Notes: generated by a model not told the origin, from the letters alone. A stretch of 64,000 nucleotides of DNA from JAVBNH01 sp031551635 (GCA_031551635.1 JAVBNH010000009.1:1-64000), one strand, 5' to 3'. Counted from the stretch's first letter, positions 35,038 through 43,879 are shown. Translations and numbers: made by a program.

Positions 35038-35079
35038 ATTATACTTGATTTACTGCAAAGAAAAATGTCATATTCGGCA
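35038..35079 (-). promoter_or_regulatory. Spo0A-type promoter of spoIIE
   Basis: On the minus strand ATGACA (35066-35071) and TATAAT (35038-35043) are separated by 22 bp. A TGCCGAA box (35073-35079), matching Spo0A consensus TGNCGAA, abuts the -35. B. subtilis spoIIE and spoIIG promoters share such long spacing and 0A boxes. A second box-like TTTGTCAAA lies at 35027-35035. Confidence 0.65.
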
Positions 35080-35136
35080 AAAGAAATTTAAGTAAAACAG
35101 GCGAAAAAGAGTGAAAAACTGTCGATTATTTTTTTG

Positions 35137-35165
35137 TTGCAATTATTTCTGTTTTGGTTTAAAAT
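35137..35165 (+). promoter_or_regulatory. Sigma-A promoter of glpK
   Basis: TTGCAA (35137-35142), 17-bp spacer, TAAAAT (35160-35165). About 25 nt upstream of the start codon, so the leader is very short. Confidence 0.75.
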
Positions 35166-35193
35166 CTAACTGTAAGAAAGGACGGCTGTGAAG

Positions 35194-36696
35194 ATGAAAT
35201 ATATATTATCGCTCGATCAGGGTACAACAAGCTCCAGAGCAATAATTTTTGACAGAGCGGGTAAAATCGTCTCAAAGGTGCAGTATGAGTTCACCCAGAT
35301 TTACCCGAAAAGCGGCTGGGTTGAGCATGACCCCTGTGAAATTCTTCAAACGCAGATAAGAGCTCTCGCGGACGCTTTGATTGTCGGAAACGTTGAGGCA
35401 AAGGATATTGCCGCAATCGGAATCACAAACCAGCGTGAGACGACCGTGCTTTGGGATAAACGCAGCGGAAAGCCGGTATATAACGCGATTGTCTGGCAGT
35501 GCAGACGCACCTCGAATATCTGCGAGCAGCTGAAAGCGGACGGTTATACTGAGTATATAAGAGAACATACAGGACTTGTAGTTGACGCTTATTTTTCCGG
35601 TACAAAAATAAAATGGATTCTTGATAATGTTGAAGGAGCGAGACAGCTTGCAAAAGAAGGTAATTTGCTTTTCGGCACAATAGACACATGGCTTATCTGG
35701 AATCTGACAGGCGGCGTGCATGTCACTGATTATTCGAATGCTTCAAGAACGATGATTTTTGATGTTGATAAGCTTAAATGGGACGAATATTTATGCGCGG
35801 CTCTCGATATACCGATGAATATCCTTCCGCGTGTCGCACCCTCGAGCGAGGTGTACGGACATATCTCACAGGGTATTCCGGGTACTGAGGCTCTTGCGGG
35901 CGTACCAATTGCCTGCGCTGTCGGCGACCAGAGCGCGGCAATGTTCGGACAGTGCTGCTTTGAGATGGGTCAGGCTAAAAATACTTACGGCACCGGTTGC
36001 TTTTTGTTGATGAATACCGGAAAAAAGCGTGTGAAATCAAAAAACAACCTCCTCACCGGCGTAGCGTGGGGCTTGGACGGCAAAGTGGAATATGCCATAG
36101 AGGGCAGCTGTTTTAACGCCGGCTCAGTTATACAGTGGCTCAGGGATGAGCTTCAGCTTATAAAATCCGCGCCAGAATGCGACGAGCTTGCCGCAAGCGT
36201 AAGTGATTCCAACGGGATTTACCTTGTTCCGGCGTTCACGGGGCTGGGTGCGCCCTACTGGGATATGTACGCGAGGGGCTGCATTGTCGGGCTGACTAGG
36301 GGTGTGAACCGCGCACATATTGCCAGGGCAGTGCTTGAGGGAATTGTGTATCAGGTCGCGGATCTCCTTGAGGCGATGAAATCCGATTCGGATATAGGCT
36401 TTTCACAGCTGAGGGTTGACGGAGGCGCGTCAGTCAGTGATATTCTTCTGCAGATGCAGAGCGACATTTTAAATACAGAGGTAAACCGTCCCCGTGTAGT
36501 CGAGACAACCGCGCTCGGAGCGGCTTATCTATCAGGTCTCGCCGTGGGGTTTTGGAAAAATATTGATGAAATAAAAGCGATTCGTGAGGTTGACCGGATA
36601 TTTAAGCCGGAAATTGATGAAAGCCTGAGAAAACAGAAATATAACGGCTGGAAAAAAGCTGTGGAGCGCGCTCAATCATGGACAGAGAAGGTTTGA
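35194..36696 (+). CDS. glpK: Glycerol kinase
   Basis: 500 residues of the FGGY family. ATP-binding LDQGTTSSRAIIFDR at the N-terminus, QRETTVLWD, and IPIACAVGDQSAAMFGQ and GLGAPYWDMYARG are all GlpK signatures. Phosphorylates glycerol. Start at ATG 35194 gives the usual MKYILSLDQGTT; a GTG at 35188 lies 5 nt after AAAGGA and is a plausible alternative. No facilitator or glpD is adjacent; a GH130 gene follows 5 bp downstream, an unusual companion. Confidence 0.96.
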   Translation: MKYILSLDQGTTSSRAIIFDRAGKIVSKVQYEFTQIYPKSGWVEHDPCEILQTQIRALADALIVGNVEAKDIAAIGITNQRETTVLWDKRSGKPVYNAIVWQCRRTSNICEQLKADGYTEYIREHTGLVVDAYFSGTKIKWILDNVEGARQLAKEGNLLFGTIDTWLIWNLTGGVHVTDYSNASRTMIFDVDKLKWDEYLCAALDIPMNILPRVAPSSEVYGHISQGIPGTEALAGVPIACAVGDQSAAMFGQCCFEMGQAKNTYGTGCFLLMNTGKKRVKSKNNLLTGVAWGLDGKVEYAIEGSCFNAGSVIQWLRDELQLIKSAPECDELAASVSDSNGIYLVPAFTGLGAPYWDMYARGCIVGLTRGVNRAHIARAVLEGIVYQVADLLEAMKSDSDIGFSQLRVDGGASVSDILLQMQSDILNTEVNRPRVVETTALGAAYLSGLAVGFWKNIDEIKAIREVDRIFKPEIDESLRKQKYNGWKKAVERAQSWTEKV

Positions 36697-36701
36697 GAAA
36701 A

Positions 36702-37679
36702 ATGGAACTAGAAACTAGTAAAATTATCAAAAGATACAAAAGTAATCCGATTTTAAGCGAAAAGGATATACCTTATCAGTCAGCCCTGGTTTTTAATGCC
36801 GGTGTGTCAAAATATAACGGTAAATATGTGATGCTTTTCCGAAATGACTACGGCGACTCCAATACTGAAACGCTTGAAGGCACTAACCTTGGGCTCGCAT
36901 TCAGTGACGACGGATTAGCATGGGAAGTCGAGCCCGAGCCTGTCTGGCAAATGTCAGACAGGGAAGTACGCAGGGTTTATGACCCGCGCATAACCGTGAT
37001 TGACGGCAGAGCTTTTATCTGTTTCGCTCAGGACACCGAGCATGGAATCCGCGGAGGCATTGCTGTGACTGAGGATTTTCATAAGTTTGATATAATATCG
37101 CTTAGTGTTCCCGATAACAGAAACATGGTTTTGTTTCCTGAAAAGATTAATGGTTATTATTACCGTCTCGAGCGGCCTTTTCCGGTTTACGGGCGTTACC
37201 GCTCGAAGGGTTTTGATGTATGGATTTCCTGCTCAGGGGATCTCGAATTTTGGGGTAGAAGCAGGCTGCTTTTGGGTGTTGAGGATGTGCCCTTTGCGAA
37301 CGATAAAATCGGTCCTGCGGCGCCGCCGATTAAAACCGAAAAAGGCTGGCTGACGACCTTCCATGCCGTTGATATTGATGAAAGCAGAGGGAAAAACGGC
37401 TGGGAGGATAAATGGCAGAAGCGTTATACCATGGGGCTTATGTTGCTTGACCTAAACGACCCTTATCGCGTTATCGGACTCTCTAGGTTGCCTTTGATGG
37501 TGCCTGAAGCGGATTATGAAGTCAAAAACGGCTTCAGAACGAATGTGATTTTCCCTGGGGGAATGATTCTTGAGGACAGCGGCGAGGTAAAAATTTATTA
37601 TGGGGCTTCCGATACAGTCGAATGTCTCGCAGTCGCGGATGTTAACGATTTAATTAATTTTTGTCTTGAAAATAAATAA
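36702..37679 (+). CDS. GH130 family beta-mannoside phosphorylase-type protein
   Basis: 325 residues, a five-bladed propeller glycosidase. NPILSEKDIPYQSALVFNAG, VYDPRITVIDGRAFICFAQD, and NDKIGPAAPPIKTEKGWLTTFHAVD match GH130, whose members phosphorolyse beta-1,4- or beta-1,2-mannosides. The exact linkage cannot be told. Start at 36702 with AGAAGG upstream, inside the end of glpK. Likely cytoplasmic. It releases mannose-1-phosphate without ATP use. Confidence 0.88.
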   Translation: MELETSKIIKRYKSNPILSEKDIPYQSALVFNAGVSKYNGKYVMLFRNDYGDSNTETLEGTNLGLAFSDDGLAWEVEPEPVWQMSDREVRRVYDPRITVIDGRAFICFAQDTEHGIRGGIAVTEDFHKFDIISLSVPDNRNMVLFPEKINGYYYRLERPFPVYGRYRSKGFDVWISCSGDLEFWGRSRLLLGVEDVPFANDKIGPAAPPIKTEKGWLTTFHAVDIDESRGKNGWEDKWQKRYTMGLMLLDLNDPYRVIGLSRLPLMVPEADYEVKNGFRTNVIFPGGMILEDSGEVKIYYGASDTVECLAVADVNDLINFCLENK

Positions 37680-37717
37680 AGATATTTGTCAATAATATAC
37701 AAAGGAATGAAGATAAT

Positions 37718-38908
37718 TTGGACTATTTAGCTGAATCACTGAAGCTGCATTATAAATTGAGAGGGAAAATCGAGGTTGTTTCACGCGCGAGTGTCAAAAC
37801 ACGAGAGGAGCTTTCACTCGCCTATACACCTGGAGTAGCTGCGCCTTGCCTTGAGATACAAAAGGATGTTAATCTTTCCTATGATTTGACCTCGAGATGG
37901 AATACCATTGCCGTTGTCACCGACGGAACAGCCGTGCTGGGACTCGGGGATATAGGTCCGGAGGCGGGTATGCCTGTAATGGAAGGCAAGTGCGTCCTGT
38001 TTAAGGAATTCGGCGGGGTAAATGCAATTCCGCTCTGCATCCGCTCAAAGGATGTTGACGAAATAGTAAATACTGTCAGGCTGATTGCCGGAAGCTTCGG
38101 AGGGATAAATCTCGAGGATATTTCTGCTCCAAGGTGCTTTGAAATTGAAGAAAAACTTAAGAAATGCACAGATATTCCGATTTTTCACGATGACCAGCAC
38201 GGAACAGCAGTCGTCTGTGTTGCGGCGCTGATTAATGCATTGAAGCTTGTCGGGAAAAAGTTTGAGGATTGCAGTGTTGTCTTCAGCGGTGCGGGGGCGG
38301 CGGGAACAGCTATCGCAAAGCTGCTGCACAGTTTGAAGGTGCGCGATATTGTGCTTTGCAACAGCAAGGGTATAATTTGTGAGGGCAATGAGGGCATGAA
38401 CGAAGCGGTGGCGGAGCTTGCGTCCTGGACGAACCGCTCTTTTAAGAGAGGCTCTCTCTCTGATGCCCTTGTCGGGGCGGATATTTTTATCGGCGTTTCC
38501 GTGCCCGGAATTGTCAGCGGCGAGATGGTTTACTCGATGGCGGAAAAAGCGATTGTATTGCCGATGTCGAATCCCGTACCGGAAATTATGCCCGAAATTG
38601 CCTTAGCCGCAGGCGCTGCTGTTGTCGGTACAGGCAGAAGTGATTTCCCGAATCAAATCAATAATGTTCTTGCGTTCCCGGGAATTTTCAGAGGTGCGCT
38701 TGATGTTCGGGCGAGCGATATAAATGAAGAAATGAAACTTGCGGCGGCATATGCGCTAGCTTCGCTTGTTGACGACAAAGAGCTGAGCGCTGATTATATT
38801 ATTCCCAAAGCTTTTGATATGCGTGTCGGTCCCGCTGTCGCAAAAGCGGTAGCTGAAGCTGCGATAAAAAGCGGAACAGCGAAAAAGGCGTTAGGTATTA
38901 GGAGGTAG
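37718..38908 (+). CDS. NAD(P)-dependent malic enzyme
   Basis: 396 residues. Malic N-domain (SLAYTPGVAAPCLEI, TDGTAVLGLGDIGPEAGMPVMEGK) and NAD-binding domain (FSGAGAAGTAIAKLL; GTGRSDFPNQINNVLAFPG). It decarboxylates malate to pyruvate. TTG start with AAAGGA 11 nt upstream. The last residues LGIRR and the stop derive from a TTAGG heptamer array. Joins the oxaloacetate decarboxylase operon in linking C4 acids to pyruvate. Confidence 0.95.
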   Translation: MDYLAESLKLHYKLRGKIEVVSRASVKTREELSLAYTPGVAAPCLEIQKDVNLSYDLTSRWNTIAVVTDGTAVLGLGDIGPEAGMPVMEGKCVLFKEFGGVNAIPLCIRSKDVDEIVNTVRLIAGSFGGINLEDISAPRCFEIEEKLKKCTDIPIFHDDQHGTAVVCVAALINALKLVGKKFEDCSVVFSGAGAAGTAIAKLLHSLKVRDIVLCNSKGIICEGNEGMNEAVAELASWTNRSFKRGSLSDALVGADIFIGVSVPGIVSGEMVYSMAEKAIVLPMSNPVPEIMPEIALAAGAAVVGTGRSDFPNQINNVLAFPGIFRGALDVRASDINEEMKLAAAYALASLVDDKELSADYIIPKAFDMRVGPAVAKAVAEAAIKSGTAKKALGIRR

Positions 38909-38918
38909 GCGGTAGGGA
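38891..38918 (+). repeat. TTAGG/GTAGG heptamer array overlapping a stop codon
   Basis: Four 7-bp units (TTAGGTA, TTAGGAG, GTAGGCG, GTAGGGA). The third supplies the TAG stop of the malic enzyme. It matches the array at the end of the gene at 160, and a weaker one follows 9063. Confidence 0.75.
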
Positions 38919-38958
38919 TTGTAACCAAAATCCAAAATTTTAAAGAGTGGGTGTTATT

Positions 38959-40251
38959 ATGTTTAATGAGAATTATTTATCCTTGTACAAAGAGATTGAT
39001 GAAATGCCCGTAATAGATACGCATGAGCATTTCACGATGTTTGAGGAATTGTGGCTTGCGAACCCTAGGGATGTCCTATGTGAATACCTTATTCACTATT
39101 TCAGTACGGATTTAATTTCTTCAGGTCTTTCTAAAGAGCAGCTTGATTTTGCCCGCTCCGGTAAGGGCGATTTACTGGAACGCTGGAAAACTGTCGAGCC
39201 GTTTTGGGAGAAATCGAGATATACCGGTTATGGAAGGGCTCTCGATATTGCCGCAAAGGAGCTTTACGGCATTGATGAGATTAACGGTAACACGATTTTA
39301 GCGCTAAATGAGAAATTTCAGCAGAGCAAAAAGCCAGGGAGATACAAAGAGCTTTTACAGGATATTTGCAAAATCGAATATAGCCTTATCGATGTTGGTG
39401 AAAATCTCGTTGAGGAACAAAAGCCGAATCTAAAATATATCTGGCAGCCATGGGACTATTGTTTCCCATTCGGCGATTCGGTGGACAGAGTATGCAAACA
39501 GATTGAGAAAAATACAGGGCTTAGGATTATCTCTCTTGATAATTGGCTTGACGAGCTTGAGGCTAAGCTTGAAGAGGTTTTACGCGTTCACAATGTTAAG
39601 GTTTTAAAGTTTGCAATCGCATACTGCAGGACTCTTCAATTCAAAGAGGTGCCGTATAGCAGGGCGAAAAAGCTTTTCGAGGAGGTCATGGACAAGCGGC
39701 AGGAGCCGGGCAGCGAACCGGAGGATTATCCTTTCCCACTCGAGCTTCAGGATTATCTTTTGCATTATTTGATGGAAAAAATCAGCAAGCTGAATTTAAC
39801 CTGTCAGTTCCATACAGGGCTGCTTGAAAGCAATGCGAACACTCTTTCAAACAGTGACCCCTCAAAGCTGAATAATCTGTTTTTGAAATATCCCGAGGTC
39901 AATTTTGACCTCTTCCACATCAGCTATCCCTATCAGAATATTTCTGCGGCGCTGTGTAAAATGTTCCCGAATGTGACGATTGATATGTGCTGGGCTCATA
40001 TTATTTCACCGGGCGCGAGTGTAGCGGCTCTCTGTGAATTCCTTGACGCTGTTCCCTATAATAAAATTTCCGCTTTTGGTGGCGACTATAACTTTATTGA
40101 CGGTGTATATGCCCATCTGCGTATGGCTAAGCAAAATGTCGCGAAGGCTCTGGCAATTAAAGTCGAGGAAAATGTTTTTTCTGTTTCCAAAGCGGCAGAA
40201 ATTGCACATTCGCTGTTTTATGACAATCCGAAGAGAATATTTACACTTTAA
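38959..40251 (+). CDS. Amidohydrolase-superfamily protein (uronate isomerase-like)
   Basis: 430 residues. MPVIDTHEHFTMF near the N-terminus gives the HxH metal motif; FHTGLLES, FHISYPYQN, TIDMCWAHIISPGAS and AFGGDYNF supply other barrel metal ligands. The overall pattern is that of the uronate isomerase/amidohydrolase_2 group. The substrate is not identifiable; a sugar-acid role would fit the KDG kinase and KDPG aldolase genes downstream. Start at ATG 38959; a GTG at 38947 is also in frame. Confidence 0.75.
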   Translation: MFNENYLSLYKEIDEMPVIDTHEHFTMFEELWLANPRDVLCEYLIHYFSTDLISSGLSKEQLDFARSGKGDLLERWKTVEPFWEKSRYTGYGRALDIAAKELYGIDEINGNTILALNEKFQQSKKPGRYKELLQDICKIEYSLIDVGENLVEEQKPNLKYIWQPWDYCFPFGDSVDRVCKQIEKNTGLRIISLDNWLDELEAKLEEVLRVHNVKVLKFAIAYCRTLQFKEVPYSRAKKLFEEVMDKRQEPGSEPEDYPFPLELQDYLLHYLMEKISKLNLTCQFHTGLLESNANTLSNSDPSKLNNLFLKYPEVNFDLFHISYPYQNISAALCKMFPNVTIDMCWAHIISPGASVAALCEFLDAVPYNKISAFGGDYNFIDGVYAHLRMAKQNVAKALAIKVEENVFSVSKAAEIAHSLFYDNPKRIFTL

Positions 40252-40275
40252 AAAACAAAGTGATTGGAGTACAAA

Positions 40276-40755
40276 ATGAGACGAAGCGACAGGGAGATAA
40301 ATGACAAAAAGACTATTTATGAAATCATCGAAACTGCTGAGGTCTGCAGGCTTGGTTTTTGTGCCGAAAATAGACCTTATATCGTACCGATGAACTTCGG
40401 ATATGAGGTTATTAATGATAAATTGACATTATATTTTCATTGTGCTTGTAAAGGTAGAAAGCTTGACATGCTAAAAATAAATAATTTTGTCTGTTTTGAA
40501 ATTGATTTGGCGTTCGGTGTCGAAAATGGCGGAAAAGCCTGCAGTTACACGATGAAATACAAAAGCGTGATAGGCGAAGGGCGAATTTTTGTCTGTGATA
40601 ATGATGCCGAAAAAGAAAAAGGATTGAATCTTATTCTGACTCATTATGTAAAGGACACTAGCTTTACATTTAAAAATGAAGAAATTTCGGCTGTTACTGT
40701 TTTAAAACTGGTGGTTGAAAATATTTCAGCAAAAAGTAATATGAAAAGAGAATAA
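40276..40755 (+). CDS. Pyridoxamine 5'-phosphate oxidase-family flavin-binding protein
   Basis: 159 residues. MRRSDREINDKKTIYEIIE, AEVCRLGFCAENRPYIVPMNFGYE and LTLYFHCACKGRKLDML match the NimA-like FMN-binding split-barrel family. Some members reduce nitroimidazoles, most have no known substrate. GATTGGAG lies 7 nt before ATG 40276; an in-frame TTG at 40264 is not preferred. Follows the amidohydrolase by 24 bp. Confidence 0.88.
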   Translation: MRRSDREINDKKTIYEIIETAEVCRLGFCAENRPYIVPMNFGYEVINDKLTLYFHCACKGRKLDMLKINNFVCFEIDLAFGVENGGKACSYTMKYKSVIGEGRIFVCDNDAEKEKGLNLILTHYVKDTSFTFKNEEISAVTVLKLVVENISAKSNMKRE

Positions 40756-40864
40756 AGGATCTTATTAATATTACAACAAGGAAACAAGATAAAATTATTC
40801 ACAAATTCCGCCAAAGCTATTGATAATGATGTAAAAATGATGTAGAATTAATAAAGTAACTTTT

Positions 40865-40894
40865 TTGCATCTGAAAAATAAAATTTTGTAAAAT
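40865..40894 (+). promoter_or_regulatory. Sigma-A promoter of the propeller-like gene
   Basis: TTGCAT (40865-40870), 18-bp spacer, TAAAAT (40889-40894), ending 16 bp before the ATG at 40911. Confidence 0.6.
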
Positions 40895-40910
40895 AAGAGA
40901 GGACGATTTC

Positions 40911-41792
40911 ATGTTAGACGGTATCAAAACTGGTTTCCTGCGTATTTTACTCTCCCTGGGTTCATTTTTATCAGCGGTTTTTCTTGTTTTCGTTATGGCA
41001 ACGAACACAACACCCGCAAGCACGGACACAGCCGAATATCTTGACAGCTTTAATTATGCCTTCACTGACGCCGTGACTATGGGTCAGGGCATAACGACAG
41101 ACGGTGAATTTTTTTACACCAGTGGAACAGTTGCCGTTCTCAAGGCTACTTTCATTTCAAAAGTTGACATGAATACAGGCAAAATACTTATGCGTAACGA
41201 CTTTGCGATTCCTCAGGAATTTCTCGACTATGGTATGAATCATATCGGAGGCATCAGCTATTATAACGGCTATATCTATGCTTCGCTCGAGGGCAAGCCT
41301 TATGAACGCAGCTTTATACTTCTTTTTAACACCGGTGACCTTTCATATTCCGGAAAATATTTCGAGCTGCCGAAGGAAAACCATATTCACGGCGTGCCGT
41401 GGGTGGCAGTTGACTCCGCTAAGGGTTGTTTCTACACCGGCGAATGGGATCACGCGACAAAGCTCAACGCTTATGACATTGAAACAGGCGAATTTTTATA
41501 CAGTATTCCGCTCAGCGGCGGCGACCTGAACAGAATCCAGGGCGCTGAGGTTTACGGCGGCACACTTTACGCTTCAAGCGATGACGCAAAAGACATTAAG
41601 AATGTTTACGCTGTTGACCTTGAAACTGGCGAAATTACTCTTGCTTTCACAAGAAATATCAGCAAGGATGTTGACGGCATTGAGGCTGAAGGTATGACAA
41701 TCGTAGAAAAGGATGACGGCACAGTTGTTTTCTATGTGCTTGATTACGATAAGCTTCTCGGCGTGTTCATCAGAAGCTATGTAATGAAATAA
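40911..41792 (+). CDS. Membrane-anchored beta-propeller-like protein of unknown function
   Basis: 293 residues. N-terminal hydrophobic anchor (about 8-31, GFLRILLSLGSFLSAVFLVFV), then repeats of strand-rich motifs (YSGKYFELP, YDIETGEFLYS, VDLETGEITLAF), suggesting a propeller fold facing outside. GMTIVEKDDGTVVFYVLDYDK near the end. No catalytic motif recognised. Monocistronic: its own promoter, and a repeat and hairpin after it. Confidence 0.7.
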   Translation: MLDGIKTGFLRILLSLGSFLSAVFLVFVMATNTTPASTDTAEYLDSFNYAFTDAVTMGQGITTDGEFFYTSGTVAVLKATFISKVDMNTGKILMRNDFAIPQEFLDYGMNHIGGISYYNGYIYASLEGKPYERSFILLFNTGDLSYSGKYFELPKENHIHGVPWVAVDSAKGCFYTGEWDHATKLNAYDIETGEFLYSIPLSGGDLNRIQGAEVYGGTLYASSDDAKDIKNVYAVDLETGEITLAFTRNISKDVDGIEAEGMTIVEKDDGTVVFYVLDYDKLLGVFIRSYVMK

Positions 41793-41810
41793 GATTGCAA
41801 ATGCAGAGCT

Positions 41811-41888
41811 AATTATGGTACATTAATGGGCTGAATGCTCAACAAAAAAGACTTGAGTCGTGGGCCAGGCAAGCCAAGCCCACGATAG
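41811..41888 (+). repeat. 77-bp palindromic repeat, copy 2
   Basis: Begins AATTATGGTAC, contains TGGGCTGAATGCTCAACAAAA and GTGGGCCAGGCAAGCCAAG-type palindrome, ends CACGATAG. Inverted relative to copies 1 and 3, and the most diverged. It starts 19 bp after a stop codon. Confidence 0.85.
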
Positions 41889-41928
41889 AATGCAGGCAAT
41901 TGCTGATTTTCGGCAATTACCTGCATTC
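41888..41928 (+). terminator. Hairpin following repeat copy 2
   Basis: GAATGCAGGCAATTGC pairs with GCAATTACCTGCATTC (one mismatch) over a 9-base loop. It directly follows the repeat and precedes the ACT gene; no T run, so it may be an RNA-stabilising or weak terminator element. Confidence 0.5.
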
Positions 41929-41961
41929 ACAATTAATAGAAATAAATTGGAGAGCGATTAA

Positions 41962-42231
41962 ATGAAAGCGATTGTTACCGTCACAGGGCTTGACAGAACA
42001 GGGATTATTGCTGAGATATGCACCCTGCTCGCAGCTCATAATATAAACATTCTTGATATAAACCAAACAGTCATGGAAAACTTTTTTACCATGACCATGC
42101 TTGTTGACACGACCTTGTCCACACAGCCTTTCGCTGAGCTGAATGCTGAGCTGAGTCTGAAAGGCGAGGAGATGAAGCTGAGCGTCAGGATTCAGCGTGA
42201 AGATATTTTTTATGCGATGAATGAAATTTAA
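41962..42231 (+). CDS. ACT domain protein (UPF0237)
   Basis: 89 residues, a single ACT domain (MKAIVTVTGLDRTGIIAEIC, then NINILDINQTVM). ACT domains bind small ligands, usually amino acids. GGAGAG lies before the ATG. It forms a pair with the DUF711 gene 40 bp downstream, a widespread arrangement suggesting that the two proteins act together. Confidence 0.93.
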   Translation: MKAIVTVTGLDRTGIIAEICTLLAAHNINILDINQTVMENFFTMTMLVDTTLSTQPFAELNAELSLKGEEMKLSVRIQREDIFYAMNEI

Positions 42232-42271
42232 AATTATAATTATTATTTTTTAATGAAGGGCATGGTAAACA

Positions 42272-43630
42272 GTGCTAACACAGTCAGAAATCATGAAAAC
42301 TCTTGAGATGATTGACCGCCAGCATCTTGATGTGAGGACTATAACGATGGGAATCTCCCTTAGGGATTGCTGTCACAGCGATATAAAAATTGTTGCCGGG
42401 AAGGTTTATGATAAAATAACGCGTCTTGCTGAAAATCTTGTTAAGGTAGGAGCGGATATCGAGAGTGAATTCGGGATTCCGATTGTAAATAAAAGAATTT
42501 CGGTCACACCAGTGGCACTCATCACTGAAAGCTGTGACGGCGAGGACTGTTTTCCTGTAGCAAAAGCTCTTGACGACGCGGCAGCAAATTGCGGCGTTAA
42601 CTTTATCGGCGGCTATTCAGCCCTTGTGCATAAAGGCTTTACAAAGGGTGATTTGAAGCTGATAAAATCAATTCCCGAGGTGCTCGCGGGCACAAAATTC
42701 GTCTGCTCGAGCGTTAATGTCGCGACAACTAAGGCGGGAATTAATATGGACGCGGTGAAGCTGATGGGTATTATAATCAAAGAAACCGCTGAGCTGACTG
42801 CTGATAGTGGCTCTATCGGCTGCGCGAAGCTGGTGGTTTTCGCGAACGCAGTTGAGGATAATCCTTTTATGGCAGGTGCCTTTCACGGTATCGGTGAGCC
42901 TGAATCCGTTATAAATGTCGGTGTAAGCGGTCCCGGAGTGGTTTATAACGCTCTCAGGGAGTGCCACGGTTTTCCGTTTGACGATGTTGCGGAAACAGTC
43001 AAAAAAACCGCTTTTAAGATAACCAGAATGGGTCAGCTCGTAGCTAAGGAAGCCTCAAAACGCCTCAATACTCCTTTCGGAATTATAGATTTGTCCCTTG
43101 CTCCGACACCGGTTCAAGGCGACAGTGTGGCGAGAATTCTTGAGGAAATGGGTCTGGAGGTCTGCGGTACTCACGGCACAACTGCGGCTCTCGCTGTGCT
43201 TAATGACGCGGTAAAAAAAGGCGGTGTTATGGCGAGCAGCCATGTCGGTGGGCTCTCCGGCGCCTTTATTCCCGTCAGCGAGGACGAGGGTATGATAGCA
43301 GCCGCGCAAAGCGGAGCGCTGAGCCTTGACAAGCTTGAGGCTATGACCTGCGTGTGCTCTGTAGGGCTTGATATGATTGCTGTTCCGGGTGATGTCTGCG
43401 CTTCGACGATTTCGGCGATAATCGCCGATGAGATAACTGTCGGTGTGGTGAACTGCAAAACCACGGCGGTCAGAATTATTCCGGCATCAGGTAAAAAGGT
43501 CGGCGAGAAGGTTGATTTCGGAGGACTTCTCGGCAGTGCGCCCATTATGCCGGTTCACCCGTATTCAGCCTTTGAATTCATTGAACGCGGCGGTCGGATT
43601 CCCGCGCCGATGCACAGCCTGAGAAACTAA
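42272..43630 (+). CDS. PFL-like protein, DUF711/UPF0210 family
   Basis: 452 residues. Typical segments are EIMKTLEMIDRQHLDVRTITMGISLRDC (shown in part by motif), GGYSALVHKGFT, VGVSGPGV and FGIIDLSLAPTPVQGDSVA. Homologous in fold to glycyl-radical enzymes but lacking the glycyl radical loop; function unknown. GTG start with GAAGGG upstream. Its stop codon (TAA at 43628-43630) lies in palindromic repeat copy 3. Confidence 0.93.
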   Translation: MLTQSEIMKTLEMIDRQHLDVRTITMGISLRDCCHSDIKIVAGKVYDKITRLAENLVKVGADIESEFGIPIVNKRISVTPVALITESCDGEDCFPVAKALDDAAANCGVNFIGGYSALVHKGFTKGDLKLIKSIPEVLAGTKFVCSSVNVATTKAGINMDAVKLMGIIIKETAELTADSGSIGCAKLVVFANAVEDNPFMAGAFHGIGEPESVINVGVSGPGVVYNALRECHGFPFDDVAETVKKTAFKITRMGQLVAKEASKRLNTPFGIIDLSLAPTPVQGDSVARILEEMGLEVCGTHGTTAALAVLNDAVKKGGVMASSHVGGLSGAFIPVSEDEGMIAAAQSGALSLDKLEAMTCVCSVGLDMIAVPGDVCASTISAIIADEITVGVVNCKTTAVRIIPASGKKVGEKVDFGGLLGSAPIMPVHPYSAFEFIERGGRIPAPMHSLRN

Positions 43631-43704
43631 CGTGGGCTTGGCTTGCCAAGTCCGGAACACAAGTCTTGTTTTTTATTGAGCTTTCAGCCCACTATGTTAC
43701 TGAT
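43627..43704 (-). repeat. 77-bp palindromic repeat, copy 3
   Basis: Begins CTAACGTGGGCTTGGCTTGCC (20 of these within 43627-43647), continues AAGTCTTG then a T run, and ends TTACTGATT. Same orientation as copy 1. Its first bases supply the stop codon of the DUF711 gene. The hairpin followed after 11 bp by a T run could terminate transcription. Confidence 0.9.
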
Positions 43705-43759
43705 TATTTTGACACAAATAAACAATAAATTAGTATTAAATGTTTTTTTATAAAAAACA

Positions 43760-43788
43760 TTGACTTTCTGTACAATCTCATGTATAAT
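43760..43788 (+). promoter_or_regulatory. Sigma-A promoter of the dockerin protein gene
   Basis: TTGACT (43760-43765), 17-bp spacer, TATAAT (43783-43788). About 85-nt leader before the ATG. Confidence 0.85.
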
Positions 43789-43879
43789 TTTAACGAACGT
43801 AAAAAAACGCTTATTTTGTTTAATTGTTGTGTTTTTTAATTTCATTATTACATCTAATTAAGTATAGGGGGAATTCTCT

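Noticed and set aside
38959..40251. Assignment as true uronate isomerase (uxaC)
   Set aside because: Only the superfamily motifs are certain; I could not confirm the specific enzyme, so the general name was kept.
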